Shown one piece after another: positions 26,946 to 35,280 of a DNA stretch of 64,000 bases. A program made the translations under genes and the position numbers. The notes under the pieces were generated by a model. It ran no database searches. It worked only from the letters and a program-made list of their open reading frames with translations, and was not told the DNA's origin. Source of the DNA: JBAXPV01 sp037132075 (GTDB lineage Bacteria > Bacteroidota > Bacteroidia > Bacteroidales > CAIXZF01); assembly GCA_037132075.1 (NCBI GenBank), contig JBAXPV010000018.1:18626-82625 (forward strand). Direction: 5' to 3'. Each line of letters opens with the position of its first letter. Position 1 is the stretch's first letter.

Positions 26946-27530
26946 ATGAAAAAAGATATTATTCTGGCAGGTGTAGGTGGACAAGGGATTCTTTCCATCG
27001 CTGCAACGATTGGTACTGCTGCCGTGAAACTCGGCATGTACCTCAAACAAGCTGAAGTCCATGGGATGAGTCAAAGAGGCGGAGATGTTTATTCAAACCT
27101 CAGGATCTCTGACAAAGAGATCTTTTCTGATCTCATCGCCAAAGGCAGTGCTGATATGATCATCTCGGTGGAGCCGATGGAATCCTTACGATACCTGCCA
27201 CTTTTGGCATCTGATGGCTGGATCATCACGAACACCAAGCCTTACGTCAATATCAAAAATTACCCGGATTTGGATAAAGTGCTGGCAGAGATCGAAGCCA
27301 TAAAAAATCACATTGCCATCGATGCAGAGACCATCGCGCGGAACCTGGGTACCTCAAAAGCTGCCAATATGGTTATGCTTGGCGCATCTTCGCCGTTTTT
27401 GGGTATTTCATACCATGAGCTGGAAGAGGCAATCAAAGCGATCTTTGCCCGGAAAGGGGCGGAGATCATCAACCTGAACCTGGATGCTTTACGCGCGGGT
27501 CGGGAATTTGCGGATGCACATATGAACTAA
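26946..27530 (+). CDS. iorB: Indolepyruvate ferredoxin oxidoreductase beta subunit
   Basis: IorB is the gamma-type domain of the 2-oxoacid oxidoreductase family and pairs with IorA to bind CoA and shape the active site. The 194-residue length is normal. The opening GVGGQGILSIAATIGTAAV and the loop AEVHGMSQRGGDVYSNLRI are highly typical, and MVMLGASSPFLGI near residue 145 also fits. It is the last gene of the operon and converges with the MOSC/mogA gene. Confidence 0.95.
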   Translation: MKKDIILAGVGGQGILSIAATIGTAAVKLGMYLKQAEVHGMSQRGGDVYSNLRISDKEIFSDLIAKGSADMIISVEPMESLRYLPLLASDGWIITNTKPYVNIKNYPDLDKVLAEIEAIKNHIAIDAETIARNLGTSKAANMVMLGASSPFLGISYHELEEAIKAIFARKGAEIINLNLDALRAGREFADAHMN

Positions 27531-27532
27531 GA

Positions 27533-27643
27533 TCGTGTGCACGATTGCCCGTCTGCTCGTGCGAACGTGGCGTTAAAACGTTCATCCTGTTAAAACGAAA
27601 CGCGCACCTGCGCACCCGTTCATAAGCGCACTCGTGCACCGTT
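27533..27643. repeat. GTGTGC-type short repeat array, copy 3, in two opposed arms
   Basis: The left arm, beginning CGTGTGCACGATTGCCCG just after the iorB stop, and the right arm, including GCGCACCTGCGCACCC and GCGCACTCGTGCACC, carry the same word family in opposite orientation between two convergent genes. No other feature is visible in this gap. Confidence 0.5.
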
Positions 27644-27651
27644 TCCCATTT

Positions 27652-28599
27652 TTAATGGTTATCAAGCCCATGTATCATATGCACCAGATGCTTCAATGAG
27701 GGGGCGATCTCGCTGAAATATTCTTTTACTGCATTCACGCTGCCAGGCAGACAGAAAACAAGACTCTCAGACATGGTTCCGGCGATCGCTCTGCTTACCA
27801 ATGCATTGGGTTTGTTCTGGCCATATTTCCATCGGATATGATCCATGATTCCTGGTATCTCTTTGTCAATCAATGGCCTGATGACATCGGGTGTGATGTC
27901 GCGAGGACCGATGCCTGTGCCTCCTGTTGTAAAGATGAAGTCAAATCCTTCTGACTCTCCCATGATACAGAGGTTGGTCAGCAGCTCAGGATCATCCGGG
28001 ATCACATGGGTTTCTATTTTGTGGTGCCAGTGTTGCGTATCAAAGTAGGCGGTCAGTTCTTTTACGAGTGTCGGACCGCTTTTGTCCTCATACTCACCCC
28101 TGGATGCCCTGTCGCTTAAGGTAATGACCAAGGCACGGTAAAGCTTTGGCTTATATTGTAGTTTATCTCCGGCTTTTAGCGTTCCACCTTGAATCACCTT
28201 GCAAAAGATTCCTTCTTTCGGCATCACACAATTACCCACTTCACGATAGATGGCACAGTTGTCGCCATGGCATTTTTTGCCGATCTGGGTGACTTCCAGG
28301 ATGATGTCTCCACAGACAAAGAGGTCGAAAGGTGAGGTATGATACAATGCCATTCCTTTTGTCGTCAGGTTTTCAGCAAATTCTCCAGGCACGATTTCCA
28401 TGGCTGCATCCAGGCTGAATTTGGCAATACTCTCAGTACCCAACAGACTCACCTGGCGGTGCCAGTCACCGGCGTGGGCATCTCCTCTGACACCCCGCTC
28501 ATCCAGGATGATCTCCGGAACGGGCGATTTTATTACACCTTTTTTCTCTGAGATGTTAACCGATAGTATCTCTATTTCTTGTTCGCTCGGGATATTCAT
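27652..28599 (-). CDS. MOSC domain fused to MogA/MoaB molybdopterin adenylyltransferase
   Basis: The 315-residue protein has two domains. Residues about 1-148 are a MOSC domain (SVNISEKKGVIKSPVPEI, RGVRGDAHAGDWHRQVSLL, the Cys-containing KKCHGDNCAIYREVG), a fold used for sulfur and Mo-cofactor chemistry. Residues about 152-315 are MogA/MoaB-like, with FTTGGTGIGPRDITPDVIRP, which binds molybdopterin, and CLPGSVNAVKEYF. MogA adenylylates molybdopterin before MoeA inserts Mo. The fusion suggests coupling of cofactor activation to delivery or sulfuration. Its start overlaps the moaC stop by four bases. Confidence 0.93.
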   Translation of the reverse strand: MNIPSEQEIEILSVNISEKKGVIKSPVPEIILDERGVRGDAHAGDWHRQVSLLGTESIAKFSLDAAMEIVPGEFAENLTTKGMALYHTSPFDLFVCGDIILEVTQIGKKCHGDNCAIYREVGNCVMPKEGIFCKVIQGGTLKAGDKLQYKPKLYRALVITLSDRASRGEYEDKSGPTLVKELTAYFDTQHWHHKIETHVIPDDPELLTNLCIMGESEGFDFIFTTGGTGIGPRDITPDVIRPLIDKEIPGIMDHIRWKYGQNKPNALVSRAIAGTMSESLVFCLPGSVNAVKEYFSEIAPSLKHLVHMIHGLDNH

Positions 28600-29048
28600 A
28601 AGTCTTCTTTTGTCTTTTCTGTTAATGTGATGTTACTGATTGTCATGTTTTTGTCGACGGCCTTACACATGTCATAGACTGTCAGCAGGGCAACACTGAC
28701 TGCTGCGAGTGCTTCCATCTCTACGCCTGTTTGGCCGGCACAGCGAACAAGGCTTTTTACGTCAATGCCGCTGTCGGAAATATTACATCTGACTTCGATT
28801 TTATTCAGCAGCAGCGGATGGCAGAGTGGAATCAAAGCCGAGGTCTGCTTGGCTGCCTGTATTCCGGCAATTTCTGCTACGGTGAGCACATCACCTTTCT
28901 TCATCTGGTTGTCGCGGATGAGGTTCAGGGTTTCCGGTGAAAGGCCGATAGAGCCGGAGGCACAAGCCTTGCGGTTTTGGATGGGTTTTTCGCTGACATC
29001 CACCATTCGGGCTTTCCCTTGGTCGTCGGTATGGCTGAGTTCTTTCAT
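28596..29048 (-). CDS. moaC: Cyclic pyranopterin monophosphate synthase MoaC
   Basis: MoaC rearranges the MoaA product to cyclic pyranopterin monophosphate. From the ATG at 29048 the protein has 150 residues. Motifs include MVDVSEKPIQNRKACASG, AGIQAAKQTSALIPLCHPLL, VRCAGQTGVEMEALAAVSVALLT and DMCKAVDKNM, covering the known active-site region. A strong Shine-Dalgarno sequence, GGAGG, ends ten bases before this ATG and spans the moaA stop, which favours it over the Met at 29063. It overlaps the fusion gene downstream. Confidence 0.96.
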   Translation of the reverse strand: MKELSHTDDQGKARMVDVSEKPIQNRKACASGSIGLSPETLNLIRDNQMKKGDVLTVAEIAGIQAAKQTSALIPLCHPLLLNKIEVRCNISDSGIDVKSLVRCAGQTGVEMEALAAVSVALLTVYDMCKAVDKNMTISNITLTEKTKEDL

Positions 29049-29052
29049 GATT

Positions 29053-29853
29053 TTATCCTCCAATATTAAAAAAGTGACCAGAGCAATTCCGGGTTCCTTT
29101 TTCAGGTTTTAATCCTATGGCTTGCCGGATGGCTTCTTCAGTGCCCAGGGTCTTTACATCGAATTCCATGTCGTTGAACAGACAGGGTTTGAATTTCCCA
29201 TTGGCTGTCAACCTGAGACGGTTACAGCTGCTGCAGTTGCCACCATCTCCGCCTTTGACCGTAGTAAAATACCCATTTTCGAGGTCCATCTGGTGGATGT
29301 AACGGATTTGAAGGTCATGAGCAGCACAATATGCTGTCACAGATCGTGCATCTTCTTCCTCGATAGATCCCTGGATAACACAGTTGATCTTGATAGGGCT
29401 GAGTCCTGCCGCACGGGCAGCCGCAATGCCTTTGAAAACATCTTGTACATCCCCACCTCTAGTGATTTTGCGGTAGGAATCTGGATCTATGGTGTCGAGG
29501 CTGACATTCACACGCATCAGTCCGGCTTCTTTTAAAGATACAGCCATTTTGTCGAGGAGGATTCCATTGGTTGTGAGGGCAAGATCTTCAATTCCGGGGA
29601 TCGAGGCGATCATACGGACAAGATCTGTCACTCCTTTTCTTACCAGGGGTTCGCCTCCGGTGAGTCTTACTTTTGTGATGCCATATTGAACCGCAGTCCT
29701 GACAATTTCATGAATTGCCTCAAAGCTGAGGATCTCATCATGAGAGATTTGCCTGATGCCTTCTTCTGGCATGCAATAGACACAGCGGAGATTACAGCGG
29801 TCGGTGATGGAAATTCGTAAGTAGTTGATATTGCGTTTATAAGAATCTAACAT
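29053..29853 (-). CDS. moaA: GTP 3',8-cyclase MoaA, compact form
   Basis: MoaA is the radical SAM enzyme that starts Mo-cofactor synthesis from GTP. The N-terminal cluster is Cys20, Cys24 and Cys27 (CNLRCVYC). The C-terminal cluster is Cys207, Cys210 and Cys224 (CSSCNRLRLTANGKFKPC), including the Arg pair that binds GTP, and the chain ends in the catalytically important Gly-Gly (FFNIGG). At 266 residues it is about 60 shorter than typical MoaA; the segment between the barrel and the second cluster is cut to about 20 residues. All key residues remain, so it is probably active. It overlaps moeA by 17 bases. Confidence 0.92.
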   Translation of the reverse strand: MLDSYKRNINYLRISITDRCNLRCVYCMPEEGIRQISHDEILSFEAIHEIVRTAVQYGITKVRLTGGEPLVRKGVTDLVRMIASIPGIEDLALTTNGILLDKMAVSLKEAGLMRVNVSLDTIDPDSYRKITRGGDVQDVFKGIAAARAAGLSPIKINCVIQGSIEEEDARSVTAYCAAHDLQIRYIHQMDLENGYFTTVKGGDGGNCSSCNRLRLTANGKFKPCLFNDMEFDVKTLGTEEAIRQAIGLKPEKGTRNCSGHFFNIGG

Positions 29854-31012
29854 CCGCCTGTTCTCCCTTTTTTAATTCAAACTGGCCAATCGGGATGATG
29901 AGCATTCCGTTGGCTTCTATATAGGCATGGATATGTGCAGACCCATGGTATTCAAGGGGAATTGCTTCCCCATTATCAGCAATATTTACTGGCACCAGCG
30001 ACATCCTGTTTGCTTTCCGCCTGCTGTAATCTGTTCCCAGGGTTAATTTTGCTGTGACAGCCTTATATTCATGGCCCATTAACCTATAGATCAGTGGCTT
30101 TGCAAGCATTTCAAACTGGACAAAAGACGAAACGGGATTACCTGGCAGTCCAAAACAATAACAGTTGCTGGTTTTGGCAAAGAGCGTAGGGCTTCCCGGC
30201 ATCACTGAAATTTTATTGAAAAGTATTTCAAAGCCGGCTTTTTGAAGCATGGGAGGTACGAGATCATAATCACCCATCGAAACACCGCCACTGAGGAGGA
30301 TGAGGTCATTTTCGGCCATGGCTTTTTGAATAAGAGCCAGCAGGCCATTTTCTTCATCCGGGGCGATTCCATAATACTGTACTTCGCATCCCAATTCTTT
30401 CGCCTGGCTTATCATCTGGGAGGCGTTGCTGTTGCGGATCTGAGAGGTAGCAGGCAGTATTTCCGGTTCAACCAATTCATCACCGGTTGACAAGATACCT
30501 GCTTTAACCTGCCTGCTGACAAGGGGCATCGTATGTCCGACAGAGGCAAGCACTGCGATGTGAGCGGCTTTGATCAAGGTGCCTTTTTTAAGGACAAGCT
30601 GGCCTTTTTTGACATCTTCGGCTTGATAACATATGTTATTTGCGGTCTCTTTGGCAACAAAAATGACTTTCCCGTCTGTAGTCAACTGAGTTTCCTCCAC
30701 TTTGATTACACAGTCTGCTCCATTTGGAAGCATGCTTCCTGTCATGATCCTGGAGCATTGTCCCTGCTTAACACTCAAGGTGGGTTCCTGTCCTGCTGGA
30801 ATAGTCTCCAGAATGAACAAGGGTCCTGGTAAATCCACTCTCTTACAGGCAAACCCGTCCATAGCGCTTTTGTCAAAGGGAGGCATATTTATGTCAGAAA
30901 AGATATCTTCAGCCAGAATCCGCCGTGCTGACTGCAAAAACGGCAGTTGTTCAGCCGAAAGTACCTTTCCAGCCTTGCTTACGATGGTTAAGGCTTCTTC
31001 AAAAGAGATCAT
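29837..31012 (-). CDS. moeA: Molybdopterin molybdotransferase MoeA
   Basis: MoeA inserts molybdate into adenylylated molybdopterin. The 391-residue protein has the expected order: an N-terminal domain with MPPFDKSAMDGFACK, the MogA-like domain with STGDELVEP and LLSGGVSMGDYD, and FGLPGNPVSSFVQFEML, then the C-terminal beta domain. It overlaps ppk1 upstream by four bases and moaA downstream. Together with moaA, moaC and the MOSC/mogA fusion it covers most of the pathway. moaD and moaE, needed for sulfur insertion, are not in the window. Confidence 0.96.
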   Translation of the reverse strand: MISFEEALTIVSKAGKVLSAEQLPFLQSARRILAEDIFSDINMPPFDKSAMDGFACKRVDLPGPLFILETIPAGQEPTLSVKQGQCSRIMTGSMLPNGADCVIKVEETQLTTDGKVIFVAKETANNICYQAEDVKKGQLVLKKGTLIKAAHIAVLASVGHTMPLVSRQVKAGILSTGDELVEPEILPATSQIRNSNASQMISQAKELGCEVQYYGIAPDEENGLLALIQKAMAENDLILLSGGVSMGDYDLVPPMLQKAGFEILFNKISVMPGSPTLFAKTSNCYCFGLPGNPVSSFVQFEMLAKPLIYRLMGHEYKAVTAKLTLGTDYSRRKANRMSLVPVNIADNGEAIPLEYHGSAHIHAYIEANGMLIIPIGQFELKKGEQADVRFL

Positions 31013-33078
31013 GATGAGGTTTTGGTAGAATGTGCTTTCTGAAAGTAACGGTAGATCTCGTATTGAGAGCGGGTGAGCTTCTTTGCTCCCGTCTTTCTGT
31101 AGGTATTCGGAGGGTCAATGCTGAGCCATCGGGCTTTGGTATTGTCTTTCAGCTGAATGTTAACGATATTCCAAAGTTCTTGCTGTATTTCTTTACTATA
31201 AATAGGGATACTAACCTCGATCCTGTTGTCTAAGTTTCTCACCATCCAGTCTGCAGAACTGATAAAATATTTAGGATCACCTCCATTGGCGAAAATCATC
31301 AGTCTTGAGTGTTCAAGAAAGCGGTCGATGACGCCGAAAATCTCCAGGTTGCTGCCTTCTTCATATTTTTTCTGAACCAACACACAAACGCCCCGGATGA
31401 TCAGTTTTATCTTAACTCCTGCATGTGCTGCGATTTCAATCTGGCTTATTATTTTCTCATCAACCAGGTTATTCAGTTTAATAATTGCCCAGGCTTCTTT
31501 TCCTTCTTTGACATTTTTTATTTCTTTTTTTAGTAGCTGCATGAAGTGGTCGCGCATCCCAAAAGGCGAAACAACCAGGTGTTTGAATCGTTGTAATTTG
31601 TAGTTTGTCTCAAACAGCTCAAAGATTTTAAGAACTTCATGGGTGAGCCTGGGATCGGCAGTCAAAAGGCTGTCGTCAGCATAAACTTTGGCCGTATTTT
31701 CATTGAAGTTGCCTGTGGAAAGGTTTGCATAATAGACGTTCTGGTTGTCTTCTTTCCTGCGTATGAGCATCAGCTTGCTATGCACTTTAAATCCGGGGAT
31801 TCCCCTGATGATCCTGACGCCTTCATCTTGCAACATCTCGGTATATTGAATATTGGCTTCTTCGTCGAAGCGTGCTTGTAATTCGATAAATACCGTGACT
31901 GTCTTTCCGTTCCTGGCTGCGTTGATCAAGGCGTTGATCACTTTTGAGTTTCTTGCCACACGATAGAGTGTCATGCGGATTGAACGCACATTCGGGTCGA
32001 TGGAGGCTTCACGCAATAAGTCGATGACATAATGAAACGACTGGTAAGGGAAATGCAGCATCACGTCTTTTTTTCGGATCACAGAAAAAAGACTGTTCAC
32101 CGTTTCGAGCTCAGCGTGAGGCAGGCGAGCCATGGGTTTATACTCGAGTGTGGGACTTCCGAGGTTTGGGAAGTTCATAAAATCTTTGAAGTTATGATAT
32201 CTGCCAGCTGCATGAATTGTGCCCCGGGCAGAGACATTGAGTTTTTTCGTGACCGTCTTCATCAGGAGGTCAGGCATCTCTTTGTCGTAGATAAAACGTA
32301 CCGTTTCGCCGACAGTCCTTTTTTTCAGACTTTCAGAGATGACTTCCAGGAAGCTCTTTGAGATGTCGTTGTCGAGGTCAAGTTCGGCATCCCTGGAGAA
32401 TTTAAAAGTGAAAGCCTCGATTCGGTCATAGTCGAACATCGGGAATACTTCGGTCAGGCTATAGCGAATGACGTCATCGAGCAGGATGATATACTTATTT
32501 CCACGATAAGCCGGGAGAATGATAAATCGGGGTGTTGCCCGGGTCGGGATATCGATGACAGCGAATTTGTCTTTTAAGATCTGGCCATTTTTATACATTA
32601 CCACTGCCAGGTAAATTGCCTGGTCCTGCAAAAGGAAGGAAGGCGAATGGCTGAACATGATCGGGTAGAGGTTGGGCCGAACCTGTTGCCGGAAATATTG
32701 TTTGACAAATGAGCCTTGTCTTTCGGTGAGGTCTTGCTCATTAAGAATAAAGATCTTTTCTTTTTCGAGTTCTTTGACGAGATCCTGGAAGATTGACTGG
32801 AATTTGTCTTGTTGGATGGCATCAACTTCAGATACTTGTTTAAAAATCTTTTGCGGGTTATAATTCAGCTCCTCGTGGTTTTTGCTATGCAGGCTGATCA
32901 TTCGTTTCAGGGTAGCCATCCTGACCCTGAAAAACTCATCAAGGTTGTTAGAGAAAATTCCAAGGAATTTGATTCTGTCGATCAGGGGGACAGTACAGTC
33001 TTCTGCTTCCTGAAGCACCCTGCTGTTAAAGTGCATCCAGCTGATCTCACGGTTAATTAACTTGGAGTTCTTTGGCAT
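31009..33078 (-). CDS. ppk1: Polyphosphate kinase 1
   Basis: Ppk1 reversibly makes polyphosphate from ATP. The 689-residue protein has the N-terminal domain starting INREISWMHFNSRVLQEA, the head domain, and two phospholipase-D-like catalytic domains. The phosphorylated His lies in GFKVHSKLMLI and the second active-site His in RFLEHSRLMIF. RGVCVLVQK and the closing region are also typical. It lies six bases after sixA and overlaps moeA. A full-length PPK1 in front of molybdenum cofactor genes is not a pairing I know. Confidence 0.96.
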   Translation of the reverse strand: MPKNSKLINREISWMHFNSRVLQEAEDCTVPLIDRIKFLGIFSNNLDEFFRVRMATLKRMISLHSKNHEELNYNPQKIFKQVSEVDAIQQDKFQSIFQDLVKELEKEKIFILNEQDLTERQGSFVKQYFRQQVRPNLYPIMFSHSPSFLLQDQAIYLAVVMYKNGQILKDKFAVIDIPTRATPRFIILPAYRGNKYIILLDDVIRYSLTEVFPMFDYDRIEAFTFKFSRDAELDLDNDISKSFLEVISESLKKRTVGETVRFIYDKEMPDLLMKTVTKKLNVSARGTIHAAGRYHNFKDFMNFPNLGSPTLEYKPMARLPHAELETVNSLFSVIRKKDVMLHFPYQSFHYVIDLLREASIDPNVRSIRMTLYRVARNSKVINALINAARNGKTVTVFIELQARFDEEANIQYTEMLQDEGVRIIRGIPGFKVHSKLMLIRRKEDNQNVYYANLSTGNFNENTAKVYADDSLLTADPRLTHEVLKIFELFETNYKLQRFKHLVVSPFGMRDHFMQLLKKEIKNVKEGKEAWAIIKLNNLVDEKIISQIEIAAHAGVKIKLIIRGVCVLVQKKYEEGSNLEIFGVIDRFLEHSRLMIFANGGDPKYFISSADWMVRNLDNRIEVSIPIYSKEIQQELWNIVNIQLKDNTKARWLSIDPPNTYRKTGAKKLTRSQYEIYRYFQKAHSTKTSS

Positions 33079-33084
33079 GATGGG

Positions 33085-33579
33085 CTAATTTAGCATCTTA
33101 GGGGATATGACAAAAGCGATTTCTCTTTTGCATTTTCGGATTTCCTGCCAGTTCTCAGTTTCAAAATGGATGCTGACAACGCAACTTGTCGGCATCCATT
33201 CCAGCATTTCTTCAAGGAAGCGGTTTGCCAGGTTGGTGAAGGTGGGGTTATGACCAACGATCATGAGAGATTCGATAGCATCAGATGTTTCGAAGACAAA
33301 ATCCAGGATATCATCCGAGTCACCACTATAGATTTTTACTTCCTGTTCGATCTTTGTGGCGGGGTATCCCAGGCCGTCTGCCAGGAGCATTGCTGTTGCG
33401 AGTGCCCTGGCAGCAGGGGAAGAGATGATAAGGTCGGGGCTGACATTGTGTTGTTTAAGGAATTCAACGACTCTCTCAGTGCGTTTGATCCCTTTGCCTA
33501 AGAGTTTTCTGTCTTCGTCCTTCTGGCCAGGTTGGCTCCAGTCGGATTTTGCATGTCGTACCAGGTATAAACGTTTCAT
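33085..33579 (-). CDS. sixA: SixA-type phosphohistidine phosphatase
   Basis: A 164-residue histidine phosphatase. The catalytic His is in LYLVRHAKSDWSQPG, with SSPAARALATAMLL and the second His in MIVGHNPTFTNLANRF. SixA in E. coli dephosphorylates a His-containing phosphotransfer protein; the substrate here is unknown. A -7 box lies four bases before the ATG, and ppk1 follows after six bases. Being translated with a kinase whose intermediate is a phosphohistidine is suggestive, but not evidence of a direct link. Confidence 0.9.
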   Translation of the reverse strand: MKRLYLVRHAKSDWSQPGQKDEDRKLLGKGIKRTERVVEFLKQHNVSPDLIISSPAARALATAMLLADGLGYPATKIEQEVKIYSGDSDDILDFVFETSDAIESLMIVGHNPTFTNLANRFLEEMLEWMPTSCVVSIHFETENWQEIRKCKREIAFVISPKMLN

Positions 33580-33583
33580 AGTG

Positions 33584-33591
33584 CAAATCTA
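33584..33591 (-). promoter_or_regulatory. -7 box of sixA-ppk1-moeA operon
   Basis: TAGATTTG on the minus strand lies four bases before the sixA ATG, so the transcript may have little or no leader. The -33 element is not clear. Confidence 0.5.
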
Positions 33592-33693
33592 AGAAATTCA
33601 AGCTTGCCTCTTCAGTGAAATTCAGCATTTCATGTTCAATAACAGGAATCTTTCGGATATTTGCGAGGGGAGATGAACCGTTAATTAATTTTT

Positions 33694-35193
33694 ATGATCA
33701 GAAATGTTTTTGGATTGCTTTTTATAATTGTATTTCTTTTGGGAATGACTGCTTCTAAGCATGTATTCGCCCAGCAGTTACCCGGTTTTGAATCTGTCAG
33801 GTTTGAGACTGAAAAGATAAATGCGCAGCCAGGGATGTTTCATGCAGCCTGGGGACTTGCCGTGATTGAAGCAGAAACGGGGAAGATCGTGTTTCAATAC
33901 AACTCGCAACTAGCCCTTGTCCCTGCATCCACGCTCAAGCTGATGACGACATATCCTGCCTGGCTCACGCTGGGCCCCTCTTTTCAGTTTTCCACCTACT
34001 TGCAAATCGACGGCAAAGTGACAGACAGCACGCTGAAAGGGAGTGTCTATATCAAAGGTGACGGCGATCCCTGCCTGGGCACGACCCGTATTCCGGCCTG
34101 TGAACCGAATGTCTTGCTCTATCACTGGATGAATACGATTAATAAGCTTGGCATTAAGAAGATAGAAGGGGCAGTGATTGCAGATGCAGCGGTGTTTACC
34201 GATGAGCTCATCCCCGGGGAATGGCTTTGGAATGATATAGGGAATTATTACGGTGCCGGTGCCAGTGGCCTGAATTTTCACGAAAACAGCCTGGATTTCT
34301 TTTTTCAGCCAGGGGAAAAAGAAGGGATGCCGGCGAAACTGAAAAAGATGGATCCGCTGCTGCACGAACTGGTGATTGACAACCAGGTGACGACGGGCAA
34401 AAAGGGATCGGGAGACCAGGTGATCATCTATGGATCACCCTATTCAGCAAACAGGATGTTGCGAGGGACGGTGCCACTTGGGGAGAAAGATTTTATCGTC
34501 AGCGGATGTTTCCCTGATCCGCCACTCGCTACCGCGGAAATATTCTCACAATACCTGAAGACGAATGATATCGTTGTGATCCATGATCCTACAACAACAA
34601 GTCTCTTAAACAAAAATGGAACCAGGGTCTCACAGAACCGGACAAACCTTGATACTGTTCATTCTCCAAAGATGATTGAATTGATACAGTGGATCCATCA
34701 CAAAAGCATCAACTGCTTCGCTGAGGCATTGGTAAAGAAGCTGGGTCAGACGCAGAAACAGCAAGGCAGTACCCAGGCAGGTCTCGATTTTATCAAGGAT
34801 TTCTGGAAGGAAAAGGGTTTGGATTTCAGGGGAATTACCATGGTCGACGGAAGTGGACTATCGCCTTTAAACAGGATTTCAGCAATACAGATGGCAAAGG
34901 TGATGTCGATCATTGCCAACGATAAGAATGCTGCTGACTTTATCCAAACCCTCAGCCTGGGGGGGAAGAGTGGTGATCTCAAAGGCATTCTTACCGATGG
35001 CCCGGCTTCAGGAAAGCTCAGGGGGAAAAGCGGGTTTATGAAAAATGTACGTTCTTACAGTGGTATTGTCAGGAATAAGGCAGGAAAGAACCTTGTTTTT
35101 GCTGTCATGGTGAACAATTTTGACGGGGATTCTGCCGCGCTCAGGAAGATGCTGGAAAGCCTCATGCAGGGTATCGCCGCTTCGGGGGAATAA
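33694..35193 (+). CDS. dacB: D-alanyl-D-alanine carboxypeptidase/endopeptidase (PBP4 class)
   Basis: The 499-residue class C penicillin-binding protein trims peptidoglycan in the periplasm. It has a signal peptide (LLFIIVFLLGMTASKHVFA), the serine motif PASTLKLM, the S-x-N triad in KSINCFAEAL and the third triad as GKSGFMKNVRSYSG. A long insertion between the first two motifs, including DGDPCLGT, is typical of the PBP4 family. Its start follows a weak -7-like box near 33656-33664. The gene is divergent from sixA and ends 87 bases before ilvE. Confidence 0.93.
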   Translation: MIRNVFGLLFIIVFLLGMTASKHVFAQQLPGFESVRFETEKINAQPGMFHAAWGLAVIEAETGKIVFQYNSQLALVPASTLKLMTTYPAWLTLGPSFQFSTYLQIDGKVTDSTLKGSVYIKGDGDPCLGTTRIPACEPNVLLYHWMNTINKLGIKKIEGAVIADAAVFTDELIPGEWLWNDIGNYYGAGASGLNFHENSLDFFFQPGEKEGMPAKLKKMDPLLHELVIDNQVTTGKKGSGDQVIIYGSPYSANRMLRGTVPLGEKDFIVSGCFPDPPLATAEIFSQYLKTNDIVVIHDPTTTSLLNKNGTRVSQNRTNLDTVHSPKMIELIQWIHHKSINCFAEALVKKLGQTQKQQGSTQAGLDFIKDFWKEKGLDFRGITMVDGSGLSPLNRISAIQMAKVMSIIANDKNAADFIQTLSLGGKSGDLKGILTDGPASGKLRGKSGFMKNVRSYSGIVRNKAGKNLVFAVMVNNFDGDSAALRKMLESLMQGIAASGE

Positions 35194-35280
35194 TTTCTCC
35201 GGATGGATCTTCGCGTAAGAAAATTCTCTAACTTAGACACGCTAAAATTGAAACTTATGCTACTAACAAAAACTGAAACA

